The notes beneath the pieces were generated by a model. That model did not search any database. It had not been told where the DNA came from and saw nothing but the letters and a program-made list of their open reading frames with translations. Source: an uncultured Alphaproteobacteria bacterium (GTDB lineage Bacteria; Pseudomonadota; Alphaproteobacteria; HIMB59; GCA-002718135). Taken from it: DNA of 64,000 bases. The DNA lies in the NCBI GenBank assembly GCA_902620425.1, contig CACNHX010000006.1:1-64000 (forward strand), in the 5' to 3' direction. Both the position numbers and the translations under genes were made by a program. This document shows positions 10,063-19,088 of the stretch, in pieces (positions within the stretch are counted from its first letter, which is position 1; each line of letters starts with the position of its first letter).

Positions 10063-10137
10063 GGTCTCGTGGTGAAATGGATATCACACGTGTCTTCGGA
10101 ACATGGATTTGGGGTTCGAGTCCCTACGAGACCGCCA
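10063..10137 (+). tRNA. tRNA-Arg (anticodon TCG)
   Basis: A cloverleaf can be drawn. The acceptor stem is GGTCTCG/CGAGACC, the D stem GTGA/TCAC and the anticodon stem CGTGT/ACATG with loop CTTCGGA (anticodon TCG, reading CGA and probably other CGN codons). The T stem TGGGG/CCCTA has loop TTCGAGT. Discriminator G is followed by an encoded CCA (10135-10137). It ends one base before the asd stop codon on the other strand. Confidence 0.95.
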
Positions 10138-10138
10138 A

Positions 10139-11182
10139 TTAAATATTTATTTTTTCTGAATACTTTGAAATTATTAACTCAGCAATTTGAACAGCATTAA
10201 GCGCTGCTCCTTTGCGCAAATTATCCGAGACCACCCATAAATTCAAACCATTGTCTATTGATTGATCATTTCTAATTCTACTAATATAAACTTTATCCTC
10301 TCCTGCAATTTCAACAGGAGTCACATAACCTTCATCTTTTCGATGATCAATTACTGAAATACCTTCAGAGTTAGATAATATTTCGTTAGCTTCTTTTTCA
10401 TCTAATGGCGAGTCAAACTCTATATTTACAGCTTCTGAATGGCCAATAAATACAGCTGTTCTAACACAAGTTGCTGAAACATTAATTCCCTCGTCTAGAA
10501 TTTTTTTTGTTTCATCAATCATTTTTTGCTCTTCTTCTGTATTACCATTTTCTAAAAAAGCTCCAATGTGTGGAATGGCATTAAAAGCAATTTGTTTTGT
10601 AAACTTTTCTTTTTTTAATTCTTGGTTTGCATAAACATTTTGAGTCTGATTAAATAATTCATCCATACCTGTTTTACCTGCTCCAGAAACAGCTTGATAT
10701 GTTGATACAACAACTCTGTTTATAATTGCTTTTTCATGAAGTGGTTTTAATGCAACAACCATTTGTATAGTTGAACAGTTAGGATTTGAAATAATATTAG
10801 TTCTGTTTTCATCATCAAAAAATTCATCAAGTGAACTAGCGTTTACCTCAGGAACGATTAAAGGAATATTTTGTTGCATTCGAAAATGAGAGGTATTGTC
10901 TATAACAATACATCCAGTTTTAGCTGCTTTTGGTGCAAATTCTGCAGAAATTTTACCACCAGGTGAAAATAAACCAATGTGAGCTTTTGAAAAATCAAAT
11001 TCTGATAAGTCTTCTACAACAATTTCTTTATCTTTAAACTCAATTTTTTTGCCTTTTGATTTTGATGATGCAAGTAAATATAAATTGTCTATAGGAAAAT
11101 CCCTTTGCTCTAATATTTGAACTATTTCTGTTCCTACCGCACCTGTTGCTCCTGCTACTGCTATATTGTATTTTTGAGTCAT
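10139..11182 (-). CDS. asd: Aspartate-semialdehyde dehydrogenase
   Basis: Makes aspartate semialdehyde from aspartyl phosphate for lysine/DAP, threonine and methionine synthesis. NADP site GATGAVG (11-17), catalytic cysteine C136 in SNPNCSTIQ, YQAVSGAGKTGMDEL, and an active-site histidine in FIGHSEAV. The 347-aa length is standard. It is the last gene of the ffh-to-asd cluster, directly after leuB, and ends against the tRNA gene. Confidence 0.96.
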   Translation of the reverse strand: MTQKYNIAVAGATGAVGTEIVQILEQRDFPIDNLYLLASSKSKGKKIEFKDKEIVVEDLSEFDFSKAHIGLFSPGGKISAEFAPKAAKTGCIVIDNTSHFRMQQNIPLIVPEVNASSLDEFFDDENRTNIISNPNCSTIQMVVALKPLHEKAIINRVVVSTYQAVSGAGKTGMDELFNQTQNVYANQELKKEKFTKQIAFNAIPHIGAFLENGNTEEEQKMIDETKKILDEGINVSATCVRTAVFIGHSEAVNIEFDSPLDEKEANEILSNSEGISVIDHRKDEGYVTPVEIAGEDKVYISRIRNDQSIDNGLNLWVVSDNLRKGAALNAVQIAELIISKYSEKINI

Positions 11183-12295
11183 TTAATTCCCAGATAGAAT
11201 TTTTAATTCTTCAATAACAGCATTGCCCATTTCTTGAGTTGAGATAATTTTTTCTGCTCCATCTTTTATATCAGCTGTTCTTAAACCTTTTAGTAATACA
11301 TTCTGTACAGCTTTCTCAATCATTTGACTATCTTCTTGCATATCAAAACTATATTTCAACATCATAGCGTAGCTCATGATCATTGCTAAAGGGTTTGCTT
11401 TAGATTGACCAGCTATATCTGGGGCACTACCATGAACGGGCTCATACATTGCTGCTCTAGTTCCATTTTCTTTAACTGGTCCAAGAGCTGCTGAAGGAAG
11501 CATTCCTAAAGATCCTGTTAGCATAGCTGCAGTATCACTTAAAAGATCGCCAAATAAATTATCTGTAAGTATAACATCAAATTGTTTTGGATAACGAACT
11601 AACTGCATTGCACAATTATCTGCAAGCATGTGTTCTAGATTAACAGCAGAATATTCCTTTTTATGTAAATCTGTTACGGTTTGTTTCCAAAATAAACCTG
11701 TTTCCATTACATTTGATTTTTCTACTGATGTAACTTTATTATTACGCAGCTTTGCTAGATCAAATGCCACTCGTGAAACTCTATTAACTTCTGATGTGGT
11801 ATACAGTTGAGTATCAACTGCCTTACTTTCAGTCTCACTAATTTTTGAGATACCTCTTGGTTGTCCAAAATATACACCACTTGTTAACTCTCTTATTATC
11901 AAAATATCTAATCCTTTAACAAGATCAGATTTTAAAGATGATGAATCTGAAAGAGCATCTAAAACAATCGCTGGTCTTAGATTAGCAAAGAGATCAAGGT
12001 CTTTTCTTAATCTTAATAAGGCTGCTTCAGGTCTTTTATCTCTTTCTACGTTATCCCATTTAGCACCTCCTACCGCACCAAATAATACTGCATCACAATC
12101 CATAGCTACTTGCATTGTTTCATCACTTATAGAATTACCTTCTTTATCGTATGCGGTACCACCAACTAATCTTTCAGAAATATCAAAAGATAAAGATTTA
12201 GTTTTTTCCATCCAATCAATGATTTTTAATACCTCAGCCATAACTTCATTGCCAATTCCATCACCAGGTAAAATTAAAATTTTTTTATTACTCAT
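11183..12295 (-). CDS. leuB: 3-Isopropylmalate dehydrogenase
   Basis: Oxidative decarboxylation step of leucine synthesis (370 aa). The N-terminus KKILILPGDGIGNEV is characteristic. RLRKDLDLFANLRPA and the RELTSGVYFGQPRG loop give the substrate arginines and tyrosine. NLFGDLLSDTAAML carries the metal aspartates, and EPVHGSAPDIAGQSKANP the NAD site. It follows leuD by 6 nt and abuts asd. Confidence 0.97.
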   Translation of the reverse strand: MSNKKILILPGDGIGNEVMAEVLKIIDWMEKTKSLSFDISERLVGGTAYDKEGNSISDETMQVAMDCDAVLFGAVGGAKWDNVERDKRPEAALLRLRKDLDLFANLRPAIVLDALSDSSSLKSDLVKGLDILIIRELTSGVYFGQPRGISKISETESKAVDTQLYTTSEVNRVSRVAFDLAKLRNNKVTSVEKSNVMETGLFWKQTVTDLHKKEYSAVNLEHMLADNCAMQLVRYPKQFDVILTDNLFGDLLSDTAAMLTGSLGMLPSAALGPVKENGTRAAMYEPVHGSAPDIAGQSKANPLAMIMSYAMMLKYSFDMQEDSQMIEKAVQNVLLKGLRTADIKDGAEKIISTQEMGNAVIEELKILSGN

Positions 12296-12301
12296 TTTTG
12301 A

Positions 12302-12904
12302 CTAAACTATCCAAGGTTGGATACTGTGTATATTTTCTTCGTGAACATCAATTTTTTTATTTTTTTGGAGCGTCAAACCAATATCATCCAAACCCTCTAG
12401 CAAACATTTTTTTCGAAATGCATCAATTTCAAATTCTATTGTTTTATCATTTTGATAAGTGATTTTTTGATTTTCTAAATCAACTGAAACATCATTTTTA
12501 TTTTCTGCTTCGTTCATTAATATATCTACCTTTTGTTGATCTAATTTAATTGGCAGTATTCCATTTTTAAAACAATTATTATAGAAAATATCTGCGAAGC
12601 TTGGTGCAATTATTGACTTAAAACCAAAATCTAAAAGTGACCATGGTGCATGCTCTCTACTTGATCCACAACCAAAATTTGCCCCAGCAATTAAAATTGT
12701 TGAAGTTTTATAAGGGTCCCAATTAAGAACAAAATCATTCTTTATGTTACCTTGAATATCGTATCTTAATTCATGAAATAAGTTTTTTCCTAAACCAGAT
12801 CTCTTTATTGTTTTCAAAAATTGTTTTGGAATAATCATATCGGTATCGACATTAATCATTGGTAATGGTGCAGGGATACCAATTATTGTTTTAAATAATT
12901 CCAT
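12302..12904 (-). CDS. leuD: Isopropylmalate isomerase small subunit
   Basis: A 200-aa swivel-domain subunit that works with LeuC to isomerise isopropylmalate. NVDTDMIIPKQFLKTI near residue 18 and GANFGCGSSREHAPWSLLDFG (about 73-93) are diagnostic of LeuD. Immediately downstream of leuC with no gap. The length is the usual one for the proteobacterial type. Confidence 0.97.
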   Translation of the reverse strand: MELFKTIIGIPAPLPMINVDTDMIIPKQFLKTIKRSGLGKNLFHELRYDIQGNIKNDFVLNWDPYKTSTILIAGANFGCGSSREHAPWSLLDFGFKSIIAPSFADIFYNNCFKNGILPIKLDQQKVDILMNEAENKNDVSVDLENQKITYQNDKTIEFEIDAFRKKCLLEGLDDIGLTLQKNKKIDVHEENIHSIQPWIV

Positions 12905-14308
12905 TTATAAATCCTCTGCTGTTGCAAAAGAACCTTTGATTGCAGAAGCAGCAGCTATTGCAGGACTAACAAGATGTGTTCTACCTTCTCTACCTTGTCT
13001 ACCTTCAAAATTTCTATTTGATGTTGATGCACATCTTTCTTGCGGTTTTAATTGATCTGGGTTCATAGCTAAACACATGGAGCAACCTGGTTCTCTCCAA
13101 TCAAATCCTGCTTCAATAAAAATTTTATCTAAACCTTCTTCTTCAGCTTGTTTTTTAACTAGACCTGAACCAGGAACAATCATTGAGTCTACAGAAACTT
13201 TTTTGCCCTCTACAACTTTGGCAACTTCTCTTAAATCCTCAATTCTTCCATTAGTGCAAGAGCCAATAAATACTTTATCAATTTTAATTTTTTGTATTTC
13301 TTGTTTTGGTTCTAAACCCATATATTCAAGAGAACGCTCCATAGCCTTCTTTCTATTTGGATTACTCTCTTCTTGAGGATTTGGTACTATACCATTTATA
13401 GCAACAACGTCTTGTGGGCTTGTGCCCCAAGTAATTTGTGGTGAAATATCTTTAGCATTAATTAAAATTTCTTCATCATATTTTGCACCCTCATCAGAAG
13501 GAAGGGATTTCCAAAATTCTACCGCTTTGTCCCAATTATCTCCCGATGGAGCATACGGTCTACCTTTAATATATTCAAAAGTTTTTTCGTCAGGAGCAAT
13601 TAAACCAGCTCTAGCACCTGCTTCAATACTCATATTACAGATTGTCATTCTTCCTTCCATAGAAAGAGAGGAAATTGCATTACCAGCATATTCAATAACA
13701 TAACCAGTTCCACCAGCTGTTCCTATTTTTCCTATTATATGAAGAATAATATCTTTTGCTGTAACACCTAAGTTTAATTTACCTTCAACAGAAATTCGCA
13801 TATTCTTTGCAGGTTTTTGAATCAAGGTCTGAGTAGCTAATACATGTTCAACTTCACTTGTGCCGATACCAAAAGCTAAGGCACCAAATGCTCCGTGTGT
13901 TGCTGTATGACTATCACCACAAACTATTGTCATACCTGGCTGAGTAATACCTTGTTCTGGTCCAACTATATGAACTATACCTTGTCTACTATCTAATAAT
14001 GGAAAAAGTGTAACATCAAAATCTTTGCAATTTTTTTCTAGTGTTTCAACTTGAATTCTACTTTCTTTATTTTCTATACCTTTAGATCTATCTGAAGTTG
14101 GGACATTATGATCAGCTACAGCAAAAGTACTTTGAGGCCTTCTAACTTTACGGTTATTATTTCTCAAACCTTCAAATGCTTGAGGGCTTGTAACTTCATG
14201 AACAAGGTGTCTATCAATATATATAAGACAAGTTCCATCTTCTTGTCTATCGACAAGATGATGTTCCCAAATTTTATCAAAAAGAGTTTTAGGATTATTT
14301 ATTGTCAT
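12905..14308 (-). CDS. leuC: Isopropylmalate isomerase large subunit
   Basis: 4Fe-4S aconitase-family subunit of leucine synthesis. I place the start at the ATG at 14308 ([14 protein letters not shown], 467 aa) rather than the tracked 14353, because the extra 15 residues are basic, unlike the family, and lie inside rplS. Cluster cysteines occur in [16 protein letters not shown] and [32 protein letters not shown] is the substrate-binding block. The chosen ATG overlaps the end of rplS by 14 nt, consistent with translational coupling. Confidence 0.95.
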   Translation of the reverse strand: MTINNPKTLFDKIWEHHLVDRQEDGTCLIYIDRHLVHEVTSPQAFEGLRNNNRKVRRPQSTFAVADHNVPTSDRSKGIENKESRIQVETLEKNCKDFDVTLFPLLDSRQGIVHIVGPEQGITQPGMTIVCGDSHTATHGAFGALAFGIGTSEVEHVLATQTLIQKPAKNMRISVEGKLNLGVTAKDIILHIIGKIGTAGGTGYVIEYAGNAISSLSMEGRMTICNMSIEAGARAGLIAPDEKTFEYIKGRPYAPSGDNWDKAVEFWKSLPSDEGAKYDEEILINAKDISPQITWGTSPQDVVAINGIVPNPQEESNPNRKKAMERSLEYMGLEPKQEIQKIKIDKVFIGSCTNGRIEDLREVAKVVEGKKVSVDSMIVPGSGLVKKQAEEEGLDKIFIEAGFDWREPGCSMCLAMNPDQLKPQERCASTSNRNFEGRQGREGRTHLVSPAIAAASAIKGSFATAEDL

Positions 14309-14900
14309 CCGATTTATTTTCGGCTGCTTTTTCCTCTTCTTTACTAGGTTCATCTGCAGCTTCTGCTTTAGATTCTTCTGCTGGTTTGGCTTCTGCTTCT
14401 TCAGCTTTTGTCTCTGCTTGTTTTACTTCTACCTCTTCAGCTTTTGTTTCATCTGCAGCATTTGTGTCTGTATCTGCAGTTTTTGTTTCTTCTACCGGAG
14501 GAGCCTCCTCTATATATTCATATTGATCAGCTTCATCACCCCTATCTTTATCTGCGATCCTTGCTTTCTTTCCAGATAATTCTCTTAAATAATATAGCTT
14601 AGCTCTTCTTACATCACCTTTTCGAACAACTTCAATTTTTTCTATTAATGGACTAAATAAAGGGAATACTCTTTCAACACCCTCTCCATGAGATATTTTT
14701 CTCACAGTAAAGTTAGAGTTTACTGAATTATTTTTTCTTGCAATACAAATACCTTCAAATGCTTGAAGTCTTGACTTACTTCCCTCAGTAATTCTTACAG
14801 TAACTTTTAGAGTATCTCCTGGACGAAAAGCTGGAACTCTTTTTTTGGAAGTTAACTTTTCAATTTGTTGTTTTTCAAATGTCTCTAATAAATTACTCAT
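14295..14900 (-). CDS. rplS: Ribosomal protein L19 with long acidic C-terminal tail
   Basis: Residues 1-120 are a normal bL19 ([58 protein letters not shown]). Residues about 121-201 form an extra Glu/Ala/Lys tail with [11 protein letters not shown]-like units, ending in DDNK. Most bL19 proteins stop near 115-120 aa, so the tail nearly doubles the length. The same tail composition occurs in S16 of this cluster. Start is the ATG at 14900, one base after trmD ends. Confidence 0.95.
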   Translation of the reverse strand: MSNLLETFEKQQIEKLTSKKRVPAFRPGDTLKVTVRITEGSKSRLQAFEGICIARKNNSVNSNFTVRKISHGEGVERVFPLFSPLIEKIEVVRKGDVRRAKLYYLRELSGKKARIADKDRGDEADQYEYIEEAPPVEETKTADTDTNAADETKAEEVEVKQAETKAEEAEAKPAEESKAEAADEPSKEEEKAAENKSDDNK

Positions 14901-14901
14901 T

Positions 14902-15600
14902 TTATATTTCCTTTTTAAAAAGATCTGGTCTTAATTTTTTAGTTTTTTCAACCGATTTTTCTTTTCTCCATTTATCAATTTTTTCATGATGACCTGATGT
15001 TAAAACATCTGGAACTTCATGTTTATTTCCCTGAATATCTTCCCAGGTTTGTGGTCTGGTATAATGAGGATATTCAAGAAGATTATTAGAAAAAGATTCT
15101 TCTAATAAACTTTGTGGCTGCCCTAATACTCCAGGAATGAGACGAATACAACCTTCAACTAACACCTGAGCAGCAATCTCACCACCAGAAAGGACGTAAT
15201 CACCAATACTTATTTCCTGAAAATCAAGAATTTCTATAGCTCTTTGGTCAACCCCTTCAAATCTACCGCATAAAATAAGCATTTCATCATGTTTTGATAA
15301 ATTATTAAGTTTGGCTTGAGATAATTTCTGACCTGACGGTGTTAGGAAAATTTTACAGTAATTCTCGGTTTTGAAAGTGATTGAATTTAATGCTTTTTCA
15401 ATCACATCTGGACGAATAACCATTCCAGGGCCTCCACCAAAAGGTTCGTCATCAACACTTCCTCTTTTGTCAATTCCAAAATTATGTAGATTGACTATCT
15501 CGAGAGAAAATTTTTTATTGTTTAATGAATTTCCGATTACAGAATATCCTAGTGAACCAGGGAACATTTCAGGATAACAGGTTAAAATTACTACTCTCAT
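14902..15600 (-). CDS. trmD: tRNA (guanine-N1)-methyltransferase
   Basis: Methylates G37 of tRNAs and prevents frameshifting. SPOUT-fold signatures are [13 protein letters not shown], the knot region [16 protein letters not shown] and [11 protein letters not shown] choose the ATG at 15600 ([13 protein letters not shown], 232 aa) because the tracked start at 15609 is a TTG that overlaps the rimM stop. Conserved position between rimM and rplS. Confidence 0.96.
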   Translation of the reverse strand: MRVVILTCYPEMFPGSLGYSVIGNSLNNKKFSLEIVNLHNFGIDKRGSVDDEPFGGGPGMVIRPDVIEKALNSITFKTENYCKIFLTPSGQKLSQAKLNNLSKHDEMLILCGRFEGVDQRAIEILDFQEISIGDYVLSGGEIAAQVLVEGCIRLIPGVLGQPQSLLEESFSNNLLEYPHYTRPQTWEDIQGNKHEVPDVLTSGHHEKIDKWRKEKSVEKTKKLRPDLFKKEI

Positions 15601-15601
15601 T

Positions 15602-16108
15602 TTAATCAAGAATACCAGGTATTGGATCAGCTATAATTTCTTTTTTATTGATATTAACTGATAAAATATTTGTTTTATCAAAGGGTATAAGAGTAAGTTT
15701 GGTATTATATTTGACTTCTAATAAATCACCTGCCCCAAAATTTTGAACACTTAAAACTTTTCCAATGCTAGTATTGTCTTTTAAGAAAATCATGCATTCG
15801 ATTAGATCGTTTATATAAAACTCGTTATCTTTTGTTTTTGGAAAAAAGTTCTTATTTGAAAAAATTTTTTGACCTTTAAGCTCTAAAACATCTTCTCTAG
15901 AAAAGTATTTTTCAACTTGAACAACACACTTATTATTTTTGAATGAAATATTTTTAAAATTCCAAGCAACTGAACCATCAAAATTATAATAGTTTTTTAA
16001 ATCTTTAAAAACTTCAAAAGAGGAAGTCATCATATTAACTTTTATTTCACCTTTTAATCCTAAAGGAGATCCAAACTGACCAACAAGAATAATATCTTTA
16101 TTACTCAA
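15602..16108 (-). CDS. rimM: Ribosome maturation factor RimM
   Basis: A 168-aa factor for 30S head assembly that binds S19. The N-terminal domain starts ILVGQFGSPLGLKGEIKV, the family signature, and the C-terminal PRC-barrel includes NDLIECMIF, GKVLSVQNFGAGDLLEV and IPFDKTNI. It lies between rpsP and trmD as in most Proteobacteria. Confidence 0.93.
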   Translation of the reverse strand: MSNKDIILVGQFGSPLGLKGEIKVNMMTSSFEVFKDLKNYYNFDGSVAWNFKNISFKNNKCVVQVEKYFSREDVLELKGQKIFSNKNFFPKTKDNEFYINDLIECMIFLKDNTSIGKVLSVQNFGAGDLLEVKYNTKLTLIPFDKTNILSVNINKKEIIADPIPGILD

Positions 16109-16122
16109 AACAAAAATTGATT

Positions 16123-16692
16123 TTATTCTTTTTTAGCTTCTGCTTCTTCTGCTTTTGGTTCCTCAGCAGGTTGTGCATCTTCAGCTGGCTTAGCTTCTAC
16201 TTCTTCTGCTTTTGGTTCCTCAGCAGGTTGTGAATCTTCAGCTGGCTTAGCTTCTACTTCTTCTGCTTTTGGTTCCTCAGCAGGTTGTGAATCTTCAGCT
16301 GGCTTAGTTTCTGCTTCTTCTGCTTTTGGTTCTTCTGCTGCAGCTTTCGCAGCTTCTTCTTTTTCTTTAGCAGCAGCCAAACGTTCCTGTGCTTTTTTCT
16401 TAGGTAGATGTTTTTTTGTTTTTTCAGTAATAACTGGTTTTTCCATCACACCAAGATTGCTTAGAAAAATTGAAATTCTATCTGATGGTTTTGCTCCTTT
16501 TGCAATCCATTCCTTAGCTTTATCTAAATCCATTTTAACTCTATCAGCGCTATCCTTTGGAAGCATTGGGTTATAAGTTCCAATTTGATCTATAAATTTT
16601 CCATCTCTAGCTCTTCTAGAATCAGCAACTACTATTCTATAAAATGGTCTTTTCTTTGCACCACTTCTTGATAATCTTATTCTTACTGGCAT
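16123..16692 (-). CDS. rpsP: Ribosomal protein S16 with repeat-built acidic tail
   Basis: Residues 1-85 are a normal bS16 ([31 protein letters not shown] start, GTYNP, FLSNLGV). After a basic linker (about 90-115) comes a tail to residue 189 made of nearly four copies of a 19-aa unit, [19 protein letters not shown]. Ordinary bS16 is about 80-100 aa. The tail is acidic and proline-containing, so probably disordered, and resembles the L19 tail. It follows ffh by 12 nt. Confidence 0.95.
   Translation of the reverse strand: MPVRIRLSRSGAKKRPFYRIVVADSRRARDGKFIDQIGTYNPMLPKDSADRVKMDLDKAKEWIAKGAKPSDRISIFLSNLGVMEKPVITEKTKKHLPKKKAQERLAAAKEKEEAAKAAAEEPKAEEAETKPAEDSQPAEEPKAEEVEAKPAEDSQPAEEPKAEEVEAKPAEDAQPAEEPKAEEAEAKKE
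16140..16345 (-). repeat. 57-bp tandem repeat, about 3.6 copies, inside rpsP
   Basis: The plus-strand string TTCTTCTGCTTTTGGTTC recurs at 16144, 16201, 16258 and, diverging, 16315, an exact 57-nt period. Each unit encodes 19 residues of the S16 tail, so copy-number changes keep the frame. Copies are nearly identical at DNA level, which suggests recent expansion by slippage or recombination. Confidence 0.9.
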
Positions 16693-16704
16693 TTTATTTC
16701 CTTT

Positions 16705-18069
16705 CTAATTTATGTTTGGAGGAAGATTTCCTTGTAATTTTTGCATTAAATCACTGGGAATTCCTCCTTTGCCCATTGATTTCATTCTCTTCATCATTTT
16801 TTGTGATTGGAGAAACTGTTTTAATAACCTGTTAACGTCTTGAACTTTTGTTCCAGATCCTTTTGAAATTCTAATTTTACGTGAAGCCTTTATAATATCT
16901 GGATCAGCCCTTTCTTTTTTCGTCATTGAACCGATTATAGCTATCTGTTTATCAATCATTGAATTAGAAATTTTATTTTCTGCCATTAACTTCTGTGCCT
17001 TTGAAACACCTGGCATCATAGAAAGTAAACCGGAGACTCCACCCATTTTACCCATTTGCTTTAATTGATTGGCAAAATCTTCAAGATCAAATTTTCCTTT
17101 AGCGATCTTTTTTGCCATATCTTCCATTTCTTCTTTATCAATATTTTCAGCAGCCTTTTCGACAAGAGATACAATATCTCCCATGCCTAAAATTCTTTGT
17201 GCAATTCTTTCAGGATGGAAAGGTTCAAAATTTTCTACTTTCTCACCTAGTCCTATAAATTTTATAGGAGAGTTTGTTATCGATTTAATTGATAGTGCTG
17301 CACCACCTCTGCTATCACCATCTATTCGAGTTAAAATTGATCCAGTAATATTTATTGCATCACTAAAACTTTTAGCTACATTTGCAGCATCTTGTCCTGT
17401 TAGAGCATCTGCTACTAATAATGTTTCGTCAGGTTTAAACTTATTTTCAATTTCTATTAATTCACTCATTAACTTTTTATCTACAACTTGTCGTCCAGCA
17501 GTGTCTAAAATAAGAATATCAAATAAATTTTTTTGAGCATAGTCTATAGAATCATCAACAATATTACTGACTGATGATAGATTATGACTAAAGAAATCTG
17601 AGCCGGTTTCTTCAGCTAATACTTTTAATTGTTCTTGTGCTGCTGGTCGATAAATGTCTGCTGATGCTAATAAAATTTTTTTCTTTGAAGACTTCTTTAA
17701 CAAATAGGAAAGTTTTGCAATTGATGTTGTTTTACCAGATCCTTGTAATCCACAAAATAATATTTTAGTTAATTGAGAAGAAGATAAATTTAGAGATTTA
17801 TTTTCTGATCCAAGAATTTTTACAAGCTCATCTTGCACAAGCTTTATGATCATTTGATCTGGCTTGACAGATTTGAGAATTTCTTTTCCTAAAATGTTTG
17901 ACTTGATGGAATTTATAAATTCTTTTACTACAACTAAGGAAACATCTGCCTCTAAAAGAGCAATTCTAATTTCACGTAATGTAATTTCAAGATCTGTTTC
18001 TGATATAACAGCCTTACCCCGAATACTTTGGACAATTTTTTCAAATTTTGTGTTCAGTGTATCAAACAT
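16705..18069 (-). CDS. ffh: Signal recognition particle protein Ffh
   Basis: SRP54 GTPase that binds 4.5S RNA and signal sequences and delivers ribosomes to FtsY. I use the ATG at 18069 (MFDTLNTKFEKIVQSIRGK, 454 aa); the tracked 20-residue extension is not family-like. G1 is GLQGSGKTT, then DTAGRQ and TRIDGDSRGG. The methionine-rich M domain (SGLLSMMPGV, QSQKMMKRMKSM) ends the protein. First gene of the cluster reaching to asd. Confidence 0.97.
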   Translation of the reverse strand: MFDTLNTKFEKIVQSIRGKAVISETDLEITLREIRIALLEADVSLVVVKEFINSIKSNILGKEILKSVKPDQMIIKLVQDELVKILGSENKSLNLSSSQLTKILFCGLQGSGKTTSIAKLSYLLKKSSKKKILLASADIYRPAAQEQLKVLAEETGSDFFSHNLSSVSNIVDDSIDYAQKNLFDILILDTAGRQVVDKKLMSELIEIENKFKPDETLLVADALTGQDAANVAKSFSDAINITGSILTRIDGDSRGGAALSIKSITNSPIKFIGLGEKVENFEPFHPERIAQRILGMGDIVSLVEKAAENIDKEEMEDMAKKIAKGKFDLEDFANQLKQMGKMGGVSGLLSMMPGVSKAQKLMAENKISNSMIDKQIAIIGSMTKKERADPDIIKASRKIRISKGSGTKVQDVNRLLKQFLQSQKMMKRMKSMGKGGIPSDLMQKLQGNLPPNIN

Positions 18070-18089
18070 AAATCTCCAATAGCCTTTTA

Positions 18090-18120
18090 ACTCCAGGGCA
18101 CGAAACTCGTGGGCTAGAGT
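18090..18120 (-). promoter_or_regulatory. Leader hairpin upstream of ffh
   Basis: On the minus strand ACTCTAG-CC-CACGA-GTT-TCGTG-CC-CTGGAGT folds into two fully paired stems (7 bp with one G-U, then 5 bp) separated by a symmetric CC/CC internal loop. It sits 21-51 nt upstream of the ffh ATG, in the probable 5' UTR of the large operon. A role in translational feedback is inference. No terminator T-run follows it, so it is not a plain attenuator. Confidence 0.5.
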
Positions 18121-18266
18121 ACCTATCACAATTGTAACAAGCTCAATTCGTTTACAAATATAGGATTTGTTGGTGACCCTCTATTAGCTGAATAATTGAA
18201 AGTCAAGTATTCTTAAATTTCCCATATTTACTGAGATTTATCGATAAATTAGGTTATAAAACAAAT

Positions 18267-19085
18267 ATGCAAAAAGTAGACTTTATAAAGATGCATGGGC
18301 TTGGGAACGATTTTGTTATCATAGATAAAAGGTCTAACAATATCGCAATTACTGAAGATATTATTAAAAGACTCAGTGACAGAAGAACTGGAGCAGGATG
18401 TGATCAATTAATCACAATTAATAATACAAGTAATCAAAGTGCTGATGCTGAAATTGAAATTTTTAATCCTGGTGGTGATAGAGCCGAAGCTTGTGGTAAT
18501 GGAACACGCTGCGTAGCAAAAATACTATTTGATGAAGATTCAAATAAAGAAATTTTACAAATTCAATCTGATGCAGGCATATTAGAATCAAAAAAAATAG
18601 ATAACAATATAAGTGTCAACATGGGTTCAATAAAGAATACTTGGGATAAAATTCCTTTAAGCAAAGAAGTCGATACAATGAATATACCAATTTCAATTGA
18701 TGGATATAGTAATGGGGTTGCTGTTAATGTAGGTAATCCACATGTAGTTTTTTTTGGGAAATCGATCAAAGATACAAATCTTGAAAGTATAGGTCCTAAA
18801 ATAGAAAATCATGAACTCTTTCCAAAAAAAACTAATGTTGAAATAGTTGAAGTTATTAATTCAAATTTAATTGAAATGAGAGTTTGGGAACGTGGAGTTG
18901 GAATCACGTTAGCTTGTGGTAGTGGTGCCTGTGCAGCTGTATATGCGGCGTGGAAAAAAGGATTAATTGAAAATAACGCTGAAGTGAAACTTGAAAAAGG
19001 ATCACTGCACATAAATATAGTTAATAATGAATCTATTATGACAGGACCTGCAGAAATAAGTTATCGAGGTAGTTTAGAAATATAA
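18267..19085 (+). CDS. dapF: Diaminopimelate epimerase
   Basis: Converts LL- to meso-diaminopimelate for lysine and peptidoglycan. The N-terminus KMHGLGNDFVIID is diagnostic. The catalytic cysteines are in AEACGNGTRC and ACGSGACAA. The 272-aa length is normal. A TATAAA box at 18255-18260 lies so close that transcription would begin at or near the ATG, hinting at a leaderless message. First gene of dapF-mtaB-ftsY-ispZ. Confidence 0.96.
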   Translation: MQKVDFIKMHGLGNDFVIIDKRSNNIAITEDIIKRLSDRRTGAGCDQLITINNTSNQSADAEIEIFNPGGDRAEACGNGTRCVAKILFDEDSNKEILQIQSDAGILESKKIDNNISVNMGSIKNTWDKIPLSKEVDTMNIPISIDGYSNGVAVNVGNPHVVFFGKSIKDTNLESIGPKIENHELFPKKTNVEIVEVINSNLIEMRVWERGVGITLACGSGACAAVYAAWKKGLIENNAEVKLEKGSLHINIVNNESIMTGPAEISYRGSLEI

Positions 19086-19088
19086 TTT

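Noticed and set aside
14309-14353. 15-residue N-terminal extension of LeuC in the ORF track
   Set aside because: It is basic, unlike LeuC, and lies inside the rplS coding region; the ATG at 14308 fits the family.
14302-14602. Plus-strand Ser/Ala-rich and Leu-rich ORFs over rplS
   Set aside because: Antisense shadows of the L19 acidic tail; low-complexity sequence produces long open frames on both strands.
16140-16345. CRISPR-like repeat array
   Set aside because: Repeats are contiguous without unique spacers, keep the rpsP reading frame, and no cas genes are present.
18070-18129. 20-residue N-terminal extension of Ffh in the ORF track
   Set aside because: The extension is unlike Ffh proteins and runs through a perfect RNA hairpin; MFDTLNTKFEKI at 18069 matches family N-termini.
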